Positions 30,930-39,224 of a DNA stretch of 64,000 bases are shown piece after piece; position 1 is the first letter of the stretch; every line of letters starts with the position of its first letter. The notes beneath the pieces were generated by a model. That model was not told where the DNA came from and ran no database searches. It worked only from the letters and a program-made list of their open reading frames with translations. The translations under genes and the position numbers were made by a program. Source of the DNA: Vibrio sp. Isolate32 (GTDB lineage Bacteria > Pseudomonadota > Gammaproteobacteria > Enterobacterales > Vibrionaceae). The stretch lies in contig NZ_JAKEUQ010000003.1 of assembly GCF_022397955.1 (NCBI RefSeq), positions 254,679 through 318,678 of the forward strand, in the 5' to 3' direction.

Positions 30930-31697
30930 TTACAGATGTTTATTTAACCATCTTATCGTATGGTCACGCATATCATTTGGAAAATAATGAGATTCATCAG
31001 CTAAATAGAACTCAATTTCAGTATTCGCGTTACCGTATTTACTCCTCACGCTTTTATAAAATTTTTCAGCGAAATTGGAAGGAACCCAGTCATCTTTCCT
31101 ACCATTGATGAGCAACATGGCCCTACTTTCATTGTTTACAAGATGAAGATATGGATCGATCTCGGCCATGTACTGAATAGCTCGCTTCTCATCATCACTA
31201 AGAACCTTACTCGCCGAACCCGCTTCTAAGGCGAACATCTCCAAACCGACGAAATCAGGAGAACCAAGAATAGGCACCGCAGCTTTAATCTGGTTATTTT
31301 GAGTCAGCGAATAGAATGTAGACATTGCCCCCATTGAAATGCCGACAAGGGCTATTCTTGATGGGTCAATCCGAATATCTTCTTGATAATGTTTAATGAG
31401 TGTATCAATGTCGTTTGCGTTCTGCTTGATAACCTGTGTCACCCTTTTAATAAAACGCGAGTGGCTATCCATGCTCTGAGCATTGCCATCATTCCTCTCA
31501 CCGTGGCTATCTGAATCAAAACAGATGACTGAATACCCCTGAAGAGCCAAATTTAACACGAGATTAGAACCTTCATATTTATCATTGTTCCAACCATGAC
31601 AGATGATGACTAAAGGGCTTTTCACCCACTCTTTATTGGAATAAAGCAAGTGTACAATCTCACCTAAATCAACTTTTTCGACTAAAACACCTTCCAT
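30930..31697 (-). CDS. Alpha/beta hydrolase
   Basis: A 255-residue serine hydrolase. Visible are CHGWNNDKYEGS (oxyanion region), FDSDSHGER, the nucleophile elbow VGISMGAMSTF (Ser near residue 141), the acid in NGRKDDWVP and the His in DESHYFPNDMRDH. The fold resembles YqiA/BAAT-like or dienelactone-type hydrolases, and the substrate is unknown. AAGGGGAATT lies before the ATG. It stands 158 bp from the next gene, with little else in the gap. Confidence 0.86.
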   Translation of the reverse strand: MEGVLVEKVDLGEIVHLLYSNKEWVKSPLVIICHGWNNDKYEGSNLVLNLALQGYSVICFDSDSHGERNDGNAQSMDSHSRFIKRVTQVIKQNANDIDTLIKHYQEDIRIDPSRIALVGISMGAMSTFYSLTQNNQIKAAVPILGSPDFVGLEMFALEAGSASKVLSDDEKRAIQYMAEIDPYLHLVNNESRAMLLINGRKDDWVPSNFAEKFYKSVRSKYGNANTEIEFYLADESHYFPNDMRDHTIRWLNKHL

Positions 31698-32156
31698 AAT
31701 TCCCCTTGTATTTTACATCTTCGTATACGAATATCATGAACCGTCAGGTTTTTAATACGAGCTTGACTAACCACCAGTAAACTGTGCTCGAGTCTAGGGT
31801 GCGTTGACCTTTCGTGGTTAAATTTCGTTCGGATGGGGACACCTAGTCAAAAGCGTTTTAATCGCGGCGAGGGAGAAGTAGCCTAGTCATTCTAAGCAAA
31901 CCTCCCTCAACAAAGAGTAAAACGCTTTTTGCGGGGGCGCCCAGCTCGAACCCTTCGAGCAGTGTTTGCTGCAAAAATCAGCTCAAAAGATCAACATGCC
32001 CTAATAACGCAATCAAAAAGTAAATGTCGACTTAGACATTTGATTATGAACTCAGCAATTCCAAAAGCTTGATGTCTTCACCGCCAGGACCAGCATAGAA
32101 AACAACCGTGCTTACCACCTCTCCACTTCTACTTTCTTGTTTTACGCATCCAATTG
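31698..32156. other. Gene-poor stretch holding a palindromic element and a gene remnant
   Basis: This gap contains the nested palindrome at 31848-31974 and a short reading frame at 32044-32157. The flanking sequence from 31700 to 31800 shows nothing else. Confidence 0.5.
31848..31974. repeat. Nested palindromic element, possible structured RNA or mobile-element end
   Basis: AAAAGCGTTTTA (31849-31860) pairs perfectly with TAAAACGCTTTT (31918-31929). Inside it GAGGGAG (31869-31875) pairs with CTCCCTC (31902-31908). Directly after come the 8-bp palindrome GGGCGCCC, the hairpin GCTCGAA-CCC-TTCGAGC (31944-31960) and TTTGCTGCAAA. The GC-rich core (GCGGGGGCGCCC) contrasts with the AT-rich surroundings. 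No coding frame fits. I cannot tell a noncoding RNA from the tip of a mobile element. Confidence 0.55.
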
Positions 32157-32157
32157 C
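32044..32157 (-). pseudogene. Remnant of a small (lipo)protein gene
   Basis: A minus-strand frame overlapping the end of the transglutaminase gene reads LCFTLAIGCVKQESRSGEVV, then STVVFYAGPGGEDIKLLELLSS and TAA at 32044-32046. LAIGC looks like a lipobox ending. No start codon exists in this frame, and the frame differs from that of the upstream gene, so it is most likely the 3' half of a gene lost by deletion. Confidence 0.35.
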
Positions 32158-33035
32158 TAAAGTGAAGCATAGAGCTCCGTTAAAGTCGGAAACTTAGAGC
32201 AATCCCAATCACTTGGAAGCTTTATTTCATTGCACAACTCAACTAACTTAAGAGCTTTGGCGCTATCCGAAGAACAACTAACATCGGCAAGTTCATCGAG
32301 CAGAGTTAATTCATGCTCTCCAGAAATAGGGCTTATGAATTTAGGCAGTATCCCCCACCCTGTATCCCACGTATGCATTTCAAATTTTGATAATGCATAT
32401 AAGTCACGAATTAGGCTCCCTTTGATAAACGCTAAGCCTTTAAAATCTCGAAAACCAAAATTGTCAGCCGACTCCACGTTTTCGCGACATAACTTCCAAG
32501 CCTTACCTGCTACGATAAAGTTTGATGATGGTACATCACACGGATCAAATTCAAACTGCAAGACTTGGCGGTGAACGTCGTCTAACTGAGCATCCACGGC
32601 TAACCATCCTTTCTCTTTGTCCCAAAACTCGCACACCCAGTGATCTTCAAAATGGTTTTGAGCTAAATAAGTCGCAAACCCACTCCTTAGCCGAGCTGGT
32701 ACTCCTTTTGACCTCAAAATAGAGCAAACCAGTAGTGAGAAGTCTCTACAAATACTGATAACTCTATGCCCAGGTTTCTTGAACACGTGAGAAGGTTCGC
32801 CTGATTTCGACATTGCTAAAGAGACTAGATCTTTAGCATACCGAGTCTGCATTTCTGTCAGCTTGTTTAACGGTTCAGCCTCAACACCGTAGTGCTCTAA
32901 CCAATACGAGTGAATAAGATTCCCTTGAACAAACTTACATATACCCTCTATATCATCAGATATTTTACTGATATCTAACAGGCCATTAGGGAGCTCTGTA
33001 AACTCCGTATTTTCTATATAGTCGTTGATAACCAT
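32157..33035 (-). CDS. Transglutaminase-like cysteine protein
   Basis: A 292-residue protein with a transglutaminase fold: the catalytic Cys in VISICRDFSLLVCSIL (near residue 109), His in FEDHWVCEFWD (near residue 153) and Asp in WLAVDAQLDD (near residue 168). Such bacterial proteins act as proteases or amide hydrolases rather than cross-linkers. No signal peptide is visible, so it is cytoplasmic. Length and the C-terminal helical part are ordinary for the family. It stands alone. Confidence 0.85.
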   Translation of the reverse strand: MVINDYIENTEFTELPNGLLDISKISDDIEGICKFVQGNLIHSYWLEHYGVEAEPLNKLTEMQTRYAKDLVSLAMSKSGEPSHVFKKPGHRVISICRDFSLLVCSILRSKGVPARLRSGFATYLAQNHFEDHWVCEFWDKEKGWLAVDAQLDDVHRQVLQFEFDPCDVPSSNFIVAGKAWKLCRENVESADNFGFRDFKGLAFIKGSLIRDLYALSKFEMHTWDTGWGILPKFISPISGEHELTLLDELADVSCSSDSAKALKLVELCNEIKLPSDWDCSKFPTLTELYASL

Positions 33036-33165
33036 CTGTTTTTAAGCCTTTTTAGAAATACGCGCTAATACATATGGCGCCTAGTTATGATGTGAGGCAC
33101 GCAACAACAACACCCAAATTGAACATGGTAAACACGTAACCCGATCCAAACTAAAATTGCCAAGC

Positions 33166-33597
33166 CTATGACTCACGGTAAACATCTGGGTGCCAAATCT
33201 GCATTAGTATCTCTGGATTTTCAATTGGTTGGAAACCGTATTGTGCGTACAAACCGTGAGCATCTCTTGTTGCTAATACCATACGCCTTAAACCTTGAAG
33301 ATCCCGGTGAGACACTATGTTTTCTAGTAGCCACTTACTCAAACCTCTTCCTCGGTGATTCTCCAATACGAATACATCAGCAAGGTAAGCAAACGTAGCT
33401 TTATCTGTTATCAAGCGAGCGAAGCCTACTTGAGAATCATGATTGTCATAAACACCAAAACAAAAGGAATTTGAAATTGCTTTTTCTAGGATATGCTTTG
33501 GTATCCCACACGCCCAGTAACTCTCTGATATAAAACCGTATATCACCTCCAAGTCGAGATACGATTTATCTGTGCTGATTTTGTATCCCTGCACCAT
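33166..33597 (-). CDS. GNAT N-acetyltransferase
   Basis: A 143-residue GNAT of the type with the acetyl-CoA loop near LENHRGRGLSKWLLENI (residue 80), preceded by YLADVFVLE and followed by RRMVLATRDAHGLYAQYGFQP. The strong AAGGAGG lies just before the ATG. The 5' leader contains copy 2 of the 49-bp palindrome also found upstream of the GNAT at 246-776. Substrate unknown. Confidence 0.86.
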   Translation of the reverse strand: MVQGYKISTDKSYLDLEVIYGFISESYWACGIPKHILEKAISNSFCFGVYDNHDSQVGFARLITDKATFAYLADVFVLENHRGRGLSKWLLENIVSHRDLQGLRRMVLATRDAHGLYAQYGFQPIENPEILMQIWHPDVYRES

Positions 33598-33622
33598 TTT
33601 TTCCTCCTTGAGGCAACAGCTC

Positions 33623-33671
33623 TATTAAACAGAAGAATTCTGTATTCAAATGCAGAATTCTTCTGTCTAGT
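33623..33671 (-). repeat. 49-bp palindromic 5' element, copy 2
   Basis: A nearly perfect palindrome, AGAAGAATTCTG / CAGAATTCTTCT (12 bp per arm), 26 bp upstream of a GNAT start. It matches 810-858 at 41 of 49 bases. The motif ACTAGACAGAA recurs upstream near 33758-33772, again on the minus strand. The arms vary by compensating changes in places, which would fit a leader RNA hairpin or an operator. Confidence 0.6.
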
Positions 33672-33814
33672 TTCTACCGTTCACACTTCATATGCAATCT
33701 AGCCAAAATATAACAGTGACTTATATCACAGCTAGAGTTGGCGTTATAGAAAGTACGGAATCTTTCTGTCTAGTATGACCAAACGCCCAACATAAAGAAT
33801 CTGGTCAAGATAGC

Positions 33815-34423
33815 TTACTTCAGCTCTTCTGGAATACGGCAGTCTTTATGGTAGTACTCTCGGTCGCGCTCGTTGATTTCTCTCACTACTTTGCAAGGGT
33901 TACCAACAGCAACCACATTGGCTGGGATGTCTTTCGTGACTATGCTGCCAGCGCCAATTACCGAGTTTTCACCTATGGTAACGCCCGGTAACACAACCGT
34001 GTGTGCGCCAAGCCATACGTTGTTGCAGATACGTACAGGAACATTGAACTGGGCGGCTTTGAGCCTGAGTTCTGGGCTGATGGGATGTGTGCCTGTCGCG
34101 ATGGTTACGTTAGGTGCAATCATTACGTTATCACCAATGAATACGTCAGTGTCGTCAACAAGCGTTAGGTTGAAGTTTACGTATACATTGTTACCTAAGT
34201 GAGTGTGACGCCCCCAGTTAGCATGCAATGGCGGCTCTATGTAACAACCCTCGCCGACTTCTGCGAACAGTTGCTTCATGATTTGTTGGCGTTTTTTACC
34301 TTCACTCGGGCGAGTGTGGTTGAAATCGTACAGCACTTCTAAACATTGCGTTTGCTCTGCGACCAGAGCAACGTCATTACAGTAATAAACGTCTTGGCTG
34401 TGCATTTTTGCCTTTATATCCAT
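33815..34423 (-). CDS. Sugar O-acetyltransferase, LacA/Maa-type hexapeptide protein
   Basis: A 202-residue left-handed beta-helix acetyltransferase, like maltose or galactoside acetyltransferase. Visible are YYCNDVALVAEQTQCLEVLYDFN at the start, the catalytic His in WGRHTHLGNNVYVNFN, and repeats through IGDNVMIAPNVTIATGTHPIS to IGENSVIGAGSIVTKDIPANVVAVGNP. The start at 34423 has AGGTTCAAAC upstream. It could detoxify sugars; the actual acceptor is unknown. Confidence 0.88.
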   Translation of the reverse strand: MDIKAKMHSQDVYYCNDVALVAEQTQCLEVLYDFNHTRPSEGKKRQQIMKQLFAEVGEGCYIEPPLHANWGRHTHLGNNVYVNFNLTLVDDTDVFIGDNVMIAPNVTIATGTHPISPELRLKAAQFNVPVRICNNVWLGAHTVVLPGVTIGENSVIGAGSIVTKDIPANVVAVGNPCKVVREINERDREYYHKDCRIPEELK

Positions 34424-34511
34424 GTTTGAACCTATTTGATAATTACCGAAGAACGGCATAAATAAAGCGACATATGGATAATTTGAAGCGTTTCATTGGT
34501 CTCAAAACAAG

Positions 34512-34892
34512 TTAAGAGTTACGCGGCCTTATGTTCTCGGCAACGCGCCATAACACGCCACTTGGGTCAGTGATACAAAACTCAAGCATTCCCCAAGGTT
34601 GCTCAACAACCTCGGTAACGGTTACTTCAAATTCCGCCATTACATTAGAGTTTTGTACGTGCTGATACCAACTTTTTACGTCCTCTACGAGCAAGTGCAT
34701 CATGTAATTGTGACAGTGCGCAGATTCATAAAAATCTTGTAAAAGGAATGCATAATCACCGTGACGAAAATAAGCGATATCATGGAACTCAGACATGAGC
34801 TCAACCCCCAGAGCTTGATAAAATCGCTTAGATAGGTCGAAATCTTTTGCGGGCACAAACGATTTTATTTCAGTGACTTTGAGGTTTCCCAT
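34512..34892 (-). CDS. VOC-family protein
   Basis: A 126-residue VOC protein: KSFVPAKDFDLSKRFYQALGVELM at the start, CHNYMMHLLVEDVKSWYQHV in the middle, and PWGMLEFCITDPSGVLWRVAEN at the end. It resembles glyoxalase-like antibiotic resistance proteins; metal ligands are not fully clear. The start at 34892 has AAGGAATTGTTTGTC upstream and gives a protein of usual length. Confidence 0.82.
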   Translation of the reverse strand: MGNLKVTEIKSFVPAKDFDLSKRFYQALGVELMSEFHDIAYFRHGDYAFLLQDFYESAHCHNYMMHLLVEDVKSWYQHVQNSNVMAEFEVTVTEVVEQPWGMLEFCITDPSGVLWRVAENIRPRNS

Positions 34893-34967
34893 GACAAACA
34901 ATTCCTTCTGTTTTGAAGCCCAGAAGTATCGCTGAGCTTTGTGCATTATGCTTAAGTTTGTTTTAGG

Positions 34968-35657
34968 TTACTGGCCGAAGGAGTTAACTTCATCTTCAGT
35001 GAGGTAACGCCAGTGGCCTTCTTCAACATCTAAACGGACATTGCCTATTTGTTCTCTATGTAGCCCAACCACTCGGTTACCAACAGCAGCAAACATTCGC
35101 TTAACTTGATGAAACTTACCCTCGGTGATGGTTAAGAGCACTTCTTTTGGGCTAATTACTTCTAGTTCTGCCGGGCGAGTAAGGTTCTTCTCACCTTGCA
35201 GCGGAACCCCTGCTTTGAACTTATCAGCGACATCGTCTTTAACATCGCGTGACAATGTCACGCGATACACCTTTTTACACGACTTCGTGGGCAATGTGAT
35301 GTTGAAAGACCAACGACCATCATCGGTGATTAACACTAATCCTGTGGTATCAGCATCTAAACGCCCTGCGATGTGCAGTTCAGACGCTTTATCTAACTCT
35401 AAATAATTGAAAAGAGATGGATACACTTCGTCGATATTGGAACAGATGGTGCCTGCTGGCTTGTGCATCAAGATATAACGAAACGCGCGTAGCGTTAATG
35501 CGTCACCATTCAGCAAGATGGTGTTACTTTCGTGTACTTGAGTAGATTCATCGAGCACGACTTCACTGTTTACACTAACCTCACCATGATGAATGCTTTC
35601 AATGGCTTGTGACTTAGTGAGGTCTTTGCTTTTACAAAGGTATTTATCAAGGCGCAT
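34968..35657 (-). CDS. rsuA: 16S rRNA pseudouridine(516) synthase RsuA
   Basis: A 229-residue pseudouridine synthase. The N-terminal S4 RNA-binding domain begins MRLDKYLCKSKDLTKSQA; the catalytic Asp is in AGRLDADTTGLVL, and VKRMFAAVGNRVVGLHREQIG is also nearly as in E. coli RsuA, giving modification of U516 of 16S rRNA. The start at 35657 overlaps the stop of the upstream 53-residue gene by one base (TAATG). Its weak ribosome binding site suggests coupled translation. Confidence 0.93.
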   Translation of the reverse strand: MRLDKYLCKSKDLTKSQAIESIHHGEVSVNSEVVLDESTQVHESNTILLNGDALTLRAFRYILMHKPAGTICSNIDEVYPSLFNYLELDKASELHIAGRLDADTTGLVLITDDGRWSFNITLPTKSCKKVYRVTLSRDVKDDVADKFKAGVPLQGEKNLTRPAELEVISPKEVLLTITEGKFHQVKRMFAAVGNRVVGLHREQIGNVRLDVEEGHWRYLTEDEVNSFGQ

Positions 35658-35818
35658 TAATCGTCGGCACCACATTTAGCACAAGGCTTGTAAGTGCGCT
35701 CTCCTTGTTCAATCACCACATAGTCGCGCACACAGTTTTCACATAACGCCAGTTTTGGATAAGCGTCTTTCTGTTTCTTTGCGTTAATGTCGCCTTCAGT
35801 GGTGTAGATCGTTCTCAT
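35657..35818 (-). CDS. 53-residue zinc-ribbon protein ahead of rsuA
   Basis: A 54-codon frame starting MRTIYTTEGDINAKKQKDAYP, with ALCENCVRDY and KPCAKCGADD giving two CxxC pairs 17 residues apart, a classic single zinc ribbon. AAGGCTCC precedes the ATG. The stop TAA shares its last A with the ATG of rsuA, so translation is probably coupled. I do not recognise the family name. A link with ribosomal RNA modification is only an inference from the coupling. Confidence 0.75.
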   Translation of the reverse strand: MRTIYTTEGDINAKKQKDAYPKLALCENCVRDYVVIEQGERTYKPCAKCGADD

Positions 35819-36000
35819 TTGGAGCCTTTGTATTAATCACTTATGAAGCCAAATTGTATCACTGTTTATGGTGGTGCGTCGGTTCACTTTGCCAATGGTT
35901 GTTTGCGCCTCGCGCTATTTCTAAGCTCTGGACAACAAAATCAACGTGCCACGCGTATCAGTGGTAACATTAAAAGTGTCAGCCAACGAAGAAGCCAAGA

Positions 36001-36402
36001 ATGAAAGATTGTAATCAATGCGGAAAATGCTGCATCAAATATGGAGATGGCGACCTCGCCGCCACTCAAAAAGAGATTGATTTGTGGGAACTGTTCAACC
36101 CGGACATCTTTGAATATGTTCGCGGTGGTGAGATTTGGTTCGATCCTCAATCCGGTGAACGTTTAGCTCGTTGCCCGTTTCTCGAACTTGTCCCGAACAA
36201 AAACACGAACGCTCAAGCCAAATACACCTGCAGTATTTACTTAGACCGCCCAGAGGATTGCCGACATTACCCTAGCCTAATCAATGAGATGGTCAGGGAT
36301 GAGTGTGAGATGATTGAGGTGGTGGATCTGGAAGATACGAAAAAGGCTCAAAGAAAACTCGACCTTTTAATGAAAGGAAGTCGCCCTTCAAGCTTTTCAT
36401 AA
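36001..36402 (+). CDS. YkgJ-family cysteine-cluster protein
   Basis: A 133-residue protein with the YkgJ pattern: CNQCGKCCIKYG at residues 4-11, then RCPFLEL, YTCSIYLDRPEDCRHYP. The eight or so cysteines probably bind an iron-sulphur cluster or zinc. It is one of the few rightward genes here and has only a weak ribosome binding site (AGAAGCCAAG). The gene lies 182 bp from the oppositely read zinc-ribbon gene. Function in the family is unknown. Confidence 0.85.
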   Translation: MKDCNQCGKCCIKYGDGDLAATQKEIDLWELFNPDIFEYVRGGEIWFDPQSGERLARCPFLELVPNKNTNAQAKYTCSIYLDRPEDCRHYPSLINEMVRDECEMIEVVDLEDTKKAQRKLDLLMKGSRPSSFS

Positions 36403-36432
36403 TTGTGATCTGTGGGGGAGCTGAACTCGTCG

Positions 36433-36834
36433 TTACGACAAGTACTGATTCTCTTCTAACCAATCTAGCGCGACCAGTGCCGCCAATGAACATACTTCTC
36501 TGTCATTGCCATCGACAAACTTAAGTTCTTCGATCTCAGCGTCTGGTGATAGTTCGCCCGTGTAGTCAGCAGCGTAACAAGTTAGTTGCACAGAGACGCC
36601 TTCCGCTTTGCCATCAGCTTGGCCAGTAAACGTCTCAACGTATTTGATTGAATCCGCTACTAAATCGACTGAAATCTCTTCTTTGATTTCACGAAGCAAT
36701 GCTTGCTCATCACTTTCAACCGCTTCGCGTTTTCCGCCCGGTAAGTAAAACAGTTCTTTGCCTTTTGATCTTACCATCAGCAGCTTGCCATCTTGAATAA
36801 ATATCCAAGCGAGCTTATCAATTACCTTATTCAT
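36433..36834 (-). CDS. NUDIX hydrolase
   Basis: A 133-residue NUDIX hydrolase. The box GGKREAVESDEQALLREIKEEI (near residues 33-54) has the expected REIKEE acid cluster. It resembles MutT-like pyrophosphohydrolases. The start at 36834 (MNKVIDKLAW) is preferred, with AAGGTCTATTAAC upstream. Preceding in-frame codons to 36912 have no homology. Substrate unknown. Confidence 0.85.
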   Translation of the reverse strand: MNKVIDKLAWIFIQDGKLLMVRSKGKELFYLPGGKREAVESDEQALLREIKEEISVDLVADSIKYVETFTGQADGKAEGVSVQLTCYAADYTGELSPDAEIEELKFVDGNDREVCSLAALVALDWLEENQYLS

Positions 36835-37036
36835 GTTAATAGACCTTGTTATTGTGCTTATTATTCTAATTAAAGCGACGATATCGCATGGGCGGTATGT
36901 TACCTGCGGCACTCAGGATATTCTATTGAATTACTTAATAAATGATATTGGAAGTCGATGAATGACAGCCTTCAACGCGGTTCGTTAAAGGTGAACGCTT
37001 ACCGCTGGCTGTCATTTGAAATAAGATGTGATGAAA

Positions 37037-37417
37037 CTAATCAACAAGCCACTCAATGGCAGAGCCGTGATCTTCGAATGATTTGATGTCCCCAGACACA
37101 AACCAGCTTCCCACTTTTGATGCCAGTTCTTGCCAACTTTTATCACCACAAATAGCGATCTTGTCTATCTTGGAGTTGAGCTCTAAACCGAGTTTGAAAT
37201 CATCCCATGCGGCACGCAATTCCCACCCCGTCAGCGTTGAGATATCGACCATCATCTTTAATGCTGATGAATCGATCTCTTTTATGGTGGTTTTTAAGAT
37301 CGGTATCATTGCTTGATAGTCGTCGTGCGTTAATTTGCCTTTCGCTTTGGACACGATGATGGTTTCGCCTCTAACACGCTCAATTCCAACCGATATTCCA
37401 TGACGTTCGATACTCAT
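37037..37417 (-). CDS. SpoIIAA-like/STAS-type protein
   Basis: A 126-residue protein of the SpoIIAA-like family. The pattern is GKLTHDDYQAMIPILKTTIKEI, then LKMMVDISTLTGWELRAAWDDFKLGLE and KIAICGDKSWQELASKVG. The fold resembles an anti-sigma-factor antagonist, but the phosphorylatable serine is not conserved in this family, so regulation by phosphorylation is doubtful. AGAAGGGCTAGG precedes the ATG. Confidence 0.85.
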   Translation of the reverse strand: MSIERHGISVGIERVRGETIIVSKAKGKLTHDDYQAMIPILKTTIKEIDSSALKMMVDISTLTGWELRAAWDDFKLGLELNSKIDKIAICGDKSWQELASKVGSWFVSGDIKSFEDHGSAIEWLVD

Positions 37418-37525
37418 AACCTAGCCCTTCTGTTAGAAATATAGGCTTAGCCTAGAGTATTAATTAGACAACAAATGAGAGGTTGCTTTCAAAATGAACG
37501 CACAGAAAATTTTAGTTTAACGTTA

Positions 37526-38128
37526 CTAGGTTGAACGTCGCTTAATCGCCACAACAGAGTAAGTATGCCAATGCTTCATCTTGCCTAATGACGTAAGCGC
37601 TTGTTCGTCTCGCTCGTGAAAACGGGTAACTTCAAACGCATCGAATAAACTCAGCACTTTTGCTTTTGTGAGAGGCGTTGTGGACGTTCGGTAACCATAA
37701 GCCCAACTGTCGTCTACCCCCATGAAATCGCCCGCGAATACACCACCGATTTCAATGCTATCGGTGATTCGCTGCCACGTCTGATCGAACTGATTCGGAT
37801 CTGCAAAAAATAGGCTTGAATTGGCAATGACAAGTCCGGCTCTTGGGTAGTCATAATCTTCAAATGTGCTTTGAGACACCTCGACCAACGCCTTTTGAGC
37901 AAACCTGTCTCGACATATCGATATTGCGTCAGGATTAACGTCGAAGCCATAAACTTGGTGGCCTTGCTGCTCTAAAAACGCAATGTCACTTCCTGTACCA
38001 CATCCGCAGTCAATCGCGACATTTAAGCCTGACTCGTTCAGCTTCATAGCGAATTCGGTTCTTTTTGAATGAGGTTTATCTAAGGCTTTTTGATAATACT
38101 GACGCCAAATCTCTGAATGATCATCCAT
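37526..38128 (-). CDS. Class I SAM-dependent methyltransferase
   Basis: A 200-residue methyltransferase. The SAM site is VAIDCGCGTGSDIAFL (residues about 36-51), followed by GHQVYGFDVNP (acidic loop) and VIANSSLFFAD. It resembles TehB-like or other small-molecule methyltransferases. Its start overlaps the stop of the HAD gene by 8 bp, so the two are coupled. TGGAGTTATGC precedes the ATG. Substrate unknown. Confidence 0.86.
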   Translation of the reverse strand: MDDHSEIWRQYYQKALDKPHSKRTEFAMKLNESGLNVAIDCGCGTGSDIAFLEQQGHQVYGFDVNPDAISICRDRFAQKALVEVSQSTFEDYDYPRAGLVIANSSLFFADPNQFDQTWQRITDSIEIGGVFAGDFMGVDDSWAYGYRTSTTPLTKAKVLSLFDAFEVTRFHERDEQALTSLGKMKHWHTYSVVAIKRRST

Positions 38129-38642
38129 TGCATAACTCCAGTAGTCCGATTAGGTTTTGAACCTCAACAATAGGTAAGATTGTATCTGCAATATCGCCTT
38201 CTGTGTTGAGCCAAACAGCCTGTAAGCCAGCTTCTAGCGCTGGGTAGATATCTTTTTCTAGGGTATCGCCAATCATGGTGATCTCTTGTGGCTTTATCCC
38301 GAGTTGCGAGATGATCGCAGGATAGAAGCCCGGTTCGTATTTAGATAAGCCAATACTCGCCTTACAGAAGTAACCATCAATGTATTTCGACAGGCCAACT
38401 CGCTCAAACGCGCGGATGATGTCAGTTTTGCTTGAGTCGGCCGCATTAGTAGCGATGTAGATGTTGTGATGCTTGGACATCTCAGCGAGTAAAGCTTGTG
38501 CTCCACTCACTCCTTTTACGGTTTCCCAGTCACACATTTTCCCTTGCGCGTCTGGGAAGTCGATCATTAAGGTGTTGCCCCAATCAAATAAGACTGTTTT
38601 GGTCAGCTTGGTTGCAGCCGTTGATTTTGTACCTTTGTTCAT
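38121..38642 (-). CDS. HAD-superfamily phosphatase
   Basis: A 173-residue HAD hydrolase. Motif I is LFDWGNTLM (the second Asp is replaced by Asn, so activity may be altered), motif II is ATNAADSSKT, and motif IV is IGDTLEKDIYP. The open frame begins one Met earlier (38645); 38642 fits the GGAGGC site better. The downstream methyltransferase overlaps it by 8 bp, suggesting a shared process. Confidence 0.83.
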   Translation of the reverse strand: MNKGTKSTAATKLTKTVLFDWGNTLMIDFPDAQGKMCDWETVKGVSGAQALLAEMSKHHNIYIATNAADSSKTDIIRAFERVGLSKYIDGYFCKASIGLSKYEPGFYPAIISQLGIKPQEITMIGDTLEKDIYPALEAGLQAVWLNTEGDIADTILPIVEVQNLIGLLELCNG

Positions 38643-38684
38643 CATGCCTCCCGCATCGATGATGTTCCAAATGTTTTACAGTAC

Positions 38685-39185
38685 TTATAAGAATTTCTCG
38701 ATAAGAATCTCGTCAAAGTACTGCTCACCTATCTTGGCGTGTTTCTTTGCAATCCCGACAGTTTCAAAGCCTTGTTTGAGGTAAGCCGCCAATGCTCGTT
38801 CATTGTCCGCTCTAACATAAGCAAAAAGCTTTTCATAGCCTTTGACTTTTGCGACTTCGAATGTATGTTCAAATAACTGTTTTGCAACGCCTTGCCCACG
38901 GCTGTTTGCGTCAACATAAGTCCCAATAATACCCAAGTGGTCAAAGGCTTTCGTATATGAGGCAAACGGCTCTACGTTTTGAAAACCAAGCAGGTCACCA
39001 GTCGTTTCATTGACAGCAACACTGAATACACCTCGCTCTGGAAACGAGTCAATAAATGCCTTTTCTTCTTCGACCGTAAACGTCTTATCCAAGATAGTGT
39101 AACGCGCTTCAGTGATAATTGGATTCAATACCTCAATTATGCCTTGAGCATCGCTTACTACGACTTGTCTGACTGTTAAGTTCAT
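38685..39185 (-). CDS. GNAT N-acetyltransferase
   Basis: A 166-residue GNAT of the phosphinothricin acetyltransferase-like group: LNPIITEARYTILDKTFTVEEE near the start, GIIGTYVDANSRGQGVAKQLFEHTF (acetyl-CoA loop near residue 100), then FAYVRADNERALAAYLKQGFETVG. AGGTAGAGAAAGT precedes the ATG. The group often acts on amino-acid-like toxins, but substrate is not predictable. Confidence 0.86.
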   Translation of the reverse strand: MNLTVRQVVVSDAQGIIEVLNPIITEARYTILDKTFTVEEEKAFIDSFPERGVFSVAVNETTGDLLGFQNVEPFASYTKAFDHLGIIGTYVDANSRGQGVAKQLFEHTFEVAKVKGYEKLFAYVRADNERALAAYLKQGFETVGIAKKHAKIGEQYFDEILIEKFL

Positions 39186-39224
39186 ACTTTCTCTACCTTT
39201 TTTTTGTTTGGGCAGATTCTAGCT

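Noticed and set aside
30840..30935. attC-like sequence between the hydrolase and DUF6817-like genes
   Set aside because: GCTAACAACTAACGCC occurs after the hydrolase, but a matching 3' end with GTTRRRY was not found, so it remains unsupported.
35935..35985. Another attC relic (TGCCACGCGTATCAGTGG)
   Set aside because: Only seven to nine bases resemble the attC centre, the rest does not fold, and no core sites flank it.
36001..36150. Leftward 69-residue frame at 35941-36150
   Set aside because: It overlaps the conserved YkgJ-type gene on the other strand and shows no family features.
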